This document shows positions 63,471 to 64,000 of a DNA stretch of 64,000 nucleotides, one piece after another (within the stretch, counting starts at the first letter, position 1; each line of letters opens with the position of its first letter). A program made the translations under genes and the position numbers. The notes under the pieces were generated by a model. The model did no database searches. It saw only the letters and a list, made by a program, of their open reading frames with translations, and was not told the origin of the DNA. Location: NCBI RefSeq assembly GCF_014863585.1, contig NZ_CP062253.1, positions 763,501 through 827,500 of the forward strand, given 5' to 3'. This DNA comes from Pseudomonas gozinkensis. GTDB lineage: Bacteria > Pseudomonadota > Gammaproteobacteria > Pseudomonadales > Pseudomonadaceae.

Positions 63471-64000
63471 ATGAGCGTTATCCCGCATCTGATCAATGGC
63501 GAACTGGTGACCGAGAACGGTCGCGCGGTTGACGTGTTCAACCCGTCCACTGGCCAGGCTATCCACAAGCTGCCGCTGGCCAGCCAGGAAACCATCCAGA
63601 AAGCCATCGATGCTGCCAAGGCTGCGTTCCCGGCCTGGCGCAATACGCCACCGGCCAAACGTGCCCAGGTGATGTTCCGCTTCAAGCAACTGCTGGAGCA
63701 GAACGAAGCGCGCATTTCGCAATTGATCAGTGAAGAACATGGCAAGACTCTGGAAGATGCTGCTGGTGAACTGAAGCGCGGTATCGAGAACGTCGAGTTC
63801 GCCTGCGCAGCGCCGGAAATCCTCAAGGGTGAATACAGCCGCAACGTCGGCCCGAACATCGATGCGTGGTCGGACTTCCAGCCACTGGGCGTGGTAGCCG
63901 GTATCACCCCGTTCAACTTCCCGGCCATGGTGCCGTTGTGGATGTATCCGCTGGCGATCGTCTGCGGCAACTGCTTCATCCTCAAGCCGTCCGAGCGTGA
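63471..64000 (+). CDS. bauC: Malonate/methylmalonate-semialdehyde dehydrogenase BauC (5' part)
   Basis: 176 codons are inside the window; the gene continues beyond it. The N-terminus 'MSVIPHLINGELVTENGRAV' and 'LGVVAGITPFNFPAMVPLWM' are those of CoA-acylating (methyl)malonate-semialdehyde dehydrogenases (MmsA family), which turn the BauA product into acetyl-CoA (or propionyl-CoA) and CO2. AGGAG lies upstream of the ATG. A hairpin (ACGGGTACCC / GGGTGCCCGT) lies in the 76-base gap after bauA and may tune read-through. Confidence 0.93.
   Translation, partial: MSVIPHLINGELVTENGRAVDVFNPSTGQAIHKLPLASQETIQKAIDAAKAAFPAWRNTPPAKRAQVMFRFKQLLEQNEARISQLISEEHGKTLEDAAGELKRGIENVEFACAAPEILKGEYSRNVGPNIDAWSDFQPLGVVAGITPFNFPAMVPLWMYPLAIVCGNCFILKPSER

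Overview
The window looks like a chromosomal segment of a Pseudomonas of the P. fluorescens group. The base composition is GC-rich, gene families and gene order match Pseudomonas (a Tad pilus block laid out like PA4293-PA4306 of P. aeruginosa, and a purine/beta-alanine block like PA0129-PA0148), and the intergenic spaces carry Pseudomonas REP-type repeats. I see no rRNA, tRNA, CRISPR array, phage or insertion sequence.

Layout. 0-9.6 kb: end of a Sui1-type initiation factor gene, speA (polyamine synthesis), an orphan vgrG-DUF4123 pair of type VI secretion type followed by a lipoprotein esterase, a MATE exporter, a MazG-like pyrophosphohydrolase overlapping cmoM, and two tandem DUF4136 lipoproteins. 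9.7-24.9 kb: a complete Flp/Tad pilus locus: tadG, sensor kinase (pprA-like), a TadE-type minor pilin, prepilin peptidase (fppA), response regulator (pprB), a lone receiver protein, the pilin flp, and the translationally coupled assembly operon rcpC-rcpA-tadZ-tadA-tadB-tadC-tadD plus a small secreted protein. 24.9-28.4 kb: an outer-membrane TpsB-type transporter next to a repeat-rich lipoprotein instead of a normal TpsA exoprotein; this is the most unusual pair in the window.

28.7-35.8 kb: a fatty-acid style module (MaoC dehydratase, large FabG-like reductase, thiolase), a dCache chemoreceptor and a RIO-type kinase. 35.9-40.8 kb: an MFS protein and a copper-homeostasis set (cueR, copA, a small secreted protein, copZ) with two CueR-type operators. 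40.9-47.4 kb: two more MFS transporters, an alcohol dehydrogenase-like oxidoreductase and an ABM monooxygenase divergent from a LysR regulator, and an ArsR regulator.

47.5-59.1 kb: a purine salvage/catabolism region: adenine/adenosine deaminase, a 2-oxoglutarate/Fe(II) oxygenase, a BMP-family binding protein, 8-oxoguanine deaminase, and the two permeases and double ATPase of the matching ABC importer, interrupted by a Ca2+/H+ antiporter and a MerR/SDR/membrane-protein group. REP repeats are dense here. 59.1-64 kb: a 537-base noncoding stretch with three perfect DnaA-box 9-mers, a YigZ-type protein, a RutR-like TetR regulator, and the beta-alanine catabolic genes bauR, bauA and the start of bauC.
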